Positions 7,251 through 7,619 of a stretch of 7,619 nt of DNA are shown piece by piece. How positions within the stretch are numbered: the stretch's first letter is position 1; each line of letters begins with the position of its first letter. Location of the stretch: contig DDEN01000015.1 in assembly GCA_002336115.1 (NCBI GenBank), positions 1 through 7,619 on the forward strand. The letters run 5' to 3'. Both the position numbers and the translations under genes were made by a program. The DNA comes from Chitinophagaceae bacterium UBA1953. GTDB taxonomy: Bacteria; Bacteroidota; Bacteroidia; Chitinophagales; Chitinophagaceae. Under the pieces are notes generated by a model, which saw only the letters and a list, made by a program, of their open reading frames with translations, made no database searches and was not told where the DNA came from.

Positions 7251-7258
7251 TAAAGATA
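7251..7258 (-). promoter_or_regulatory. -7-like box of the integrase gene
   Basis: The minus strand reads TATCTTTA, one base off TAnnTTTG, 20 bases before the integrase ATG. The expected -33 region falls inside the tandem repeat at 7266-7289 and shows no TTTG, so control through that repeat is possible. Confidence 0.4.
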
Positions 7259-7265
7259 TAAAATA

Positions 7266-7289
7266 TTTAAGGGGATGTTTAAGGGGATG
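7266..7289. repeat. Perfect tandem 12-bp repeat upstream of the integrase
   Basis: TTTAAGGGGATG occurs twice without a gap (7266-7277 and 7278-7289). It covers about -22 to -45 relative to a start site expected near 7244. It also lies between the integrase gene and the presumed attachment site, where arm-type integrase sites are usually found. Operator and arm-site roles are both inference. Confidence 0.6.
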
Positions 7290-7342
7290 AAAAATTCTTA
7301 TTTTAATCGCTATTCTCTTTATTTCATTTTATCTTAAAAATG

Positions 7343-7370
7343 CAAAAGCCCTGTGTTTGCAGGGCTTTTG
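7343..7370. terminator. Intrinsic terminator after the tRNA gene
   Basis: CAAAAGCCCTG (7343-7353) pairs perfectly with CAGGGCTTTTG (7360-7370) around a 6-base loop. On the minus strand the stem ends in TTTTG and runs on to CATTTTTA, a good U-rich tail for ending the tRNA transcript 35 bases past the mature 3' end. It also isolates the element from chromosomal transcription. Confidence 0.85.
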
Positions 7371-7404
7371 GATGATAATAAAGTAAAAAGACGTTCAATT
7401 TTAG

Positions 7405-7430
7405 TAGCGGGGGCAGGATTCGAACCTACG
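7405..7430. other. Presumed attachment-site end (tRNA 3' half)
   Basis: Elements in tRNA genes usually recombine within the T arm/3' end, leaving the tRNA whole and a short copy of this segment at the far end. Placement rests only on the neighbouring integrase. No second copy is seen in positions 1-7370, so the boundary cannot be fixed here. Confidence 0.3.
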
Positions 7431-7476
7431 GCCTTTGGGTTATGAGCCCAACGAGCTACCTCTGCTCCACCCCGCA
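7405..7476 (-). tRNA. tRNA-fMet (CAU anticodon, initiator type)
   Basis: On the minus strand the gene folds into a complete cloverleaf: GCGGGG/CCCCGC acceptor stem, GAGC/GCTC D stem, TTGGG/CCCAA anticodon stem around CTCATAA, and GTAGG/CCTGC T stem with TTCGAAT. Initiator marks are visible. Positions 1 and 72 do not pair (T and T), the anticodon stem has three consecutive G-C pairs next to the loop, and the D stem has A11-T24. No CCA is encoded; the gene continues CTA after discriminator A, so CCA must be added enzymatically. It is intact, 72 bases long, and the likely integration target. Confidence 0.92.
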
Positions 7477-7516
7477 ATATATTTTTGTAAACAATGAACG
7501 TCTTTATTTGGGAGTG

Positions 7517-7524
7517 CAAAAGTA
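7517..7524 (-). promoter_or_regulatory. -7 box for the tRNA gene
   Basis: The minus strand reads TACTTTTG, a full match to TAnnTTTG, 40 bases before the mature tRNA 5' end. Transcription would begin near 7510, just ahead of the inverted-repeat arm at 7495-7505. A plus-strand TATATTTTG at 7523-7531 overlaps it and could serve era. Confidence 0.4.
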
Positions 7525-7569
7525 TATTTTGTTTCTTTGTAATCCTAATTTTTTTGTAAAAATATTTTT

Positions 7570-7619
7570 ATGGCCCATAAATCCGGTTTCGTCAACATCA
7601 TCGGTCATCCCAATGTAGG
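7570..7619 (+). CDS. era: GTPase Era, N-terminal fragment (runs off the window)
   Basis: Era is an essential GTPase that binds 16S rRNA and helps mature the 30S subunit. Only 16 codons are visible: MAHKSGFVNIIGHPNV, then the start of a glycine codon. The spacing of KSGFVNIIG and HPNVG matches the beginning of Era and its P-loop (GxPNVGKST), which would be completed just past the edge. Der/EngA also has a PNVGKS loop but starts differently. This is host chromosome outside the element, divergent from the tRNA, and marks the junction side. The call rests on few residues. Confidence 0.8.
   Translation, partial: MAHKSGFVNIIGHPNV

Larger units (their letters stand above)
7387..7505. repeat. 11-bp inverted repeat flanking the tRNA gene
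   Basis: AAAGACGTTCA at 7387-7397 is perfectly inverted as TGAACGTCTTT at 7495-7505, with the tRNA between them. In the precursor transcript the two arms would pair as a helix beyond the acceptor stem. On the minus strand the distal arm runs directly into further T residues. Confidence 0.7.

Noticed and set aside
1..7370. Second copy of the tRNA 3' end as the other attachment site
   Set aside because: I scanned for GGGGCAGGATTCGAA-like stretches and found none; the far end must lie outside, or the duplicated core is too short to see.
7334..7519. Minus-strand open frame of 61 codons
   Set aside because: It runs straight through the tRNA-fMet gene; the WAHNPKAVGSNPAPATK string is the usual false translation of a tRNA T arm.
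1..7619. CRISPR array, retron or riboswitch
   Set aside because: No regularly spaced repeat-spacer unit, reverse transcriptase or large structured leader was seen; the repeats found are pairs, not arrays.

Overview
This window looks like one end of a small integrative element in a Bacteroidota (Bacteroidetes) chromosome. The DNA is AT-rich and the genes lack Shine-Dalgarno sites. Several starts are preceded by TAnnTTTG-like -7 boxes. The tyrosine recombinase, the Lin1244/Lin1753-type replication protein and the RteC-like protein all belong to families typical of this phylum. These assignments rest on remembered family patterns, not on database searches.

Chromosomal side (about 7371-7619): a tRNA gene with CAU anticodon on the minus strand has initiator-tRNA features. 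The first 16 codons of era follow on the plus strand. Between the tRNA and the integrase lies a strong hairpin terminator. An 11-bp perfect inverted repeat flanks the tRNA.

Element side (1-7340), with almost everything on the minus strand: reading in the direction of transcription, the order starts with (1) a tyrosine integrase and a 227-residue protein with an RteC-like C-terminus. After a 130-bp control region come (2) an excisionase-type winged-helix/HTH protein, a Lin1244/Lin1753 (DUF4373) replication protein and a DnaB-family helicase, packed as an operon with a 17-bp overlap. Then come (3) a zinc-ribbon/coiled-coil/membrane protein of unknown function and an AbiH-type abortive-infection gene interrupted by one in-frame TAA. 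Past a 14-bp-stem convergent hairpin, a plus-strand gene (4) reads in from the left edge and also has an in-frame stop near its 5' end.

Working model (inference): integrase and excisionase move the element in and out of the initiator-tRNA locus. The RteC-like protein may control the excision/replication operon through the repeats at 5057-5084. The DUF4373 protein and DnaB would form a self-replication module, possibly with its origin inside the DUF4373 gene at the 21-bp-period repeats (4182-4222). abiH would be anti-phage cargo, now probably decaying. No capsid, terminase, relaxase or conjugation gene is present in the window, so a phage satellite, a small mobilizable element or the end of a larger element all remain possible. 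The other attachment site is not in the window.
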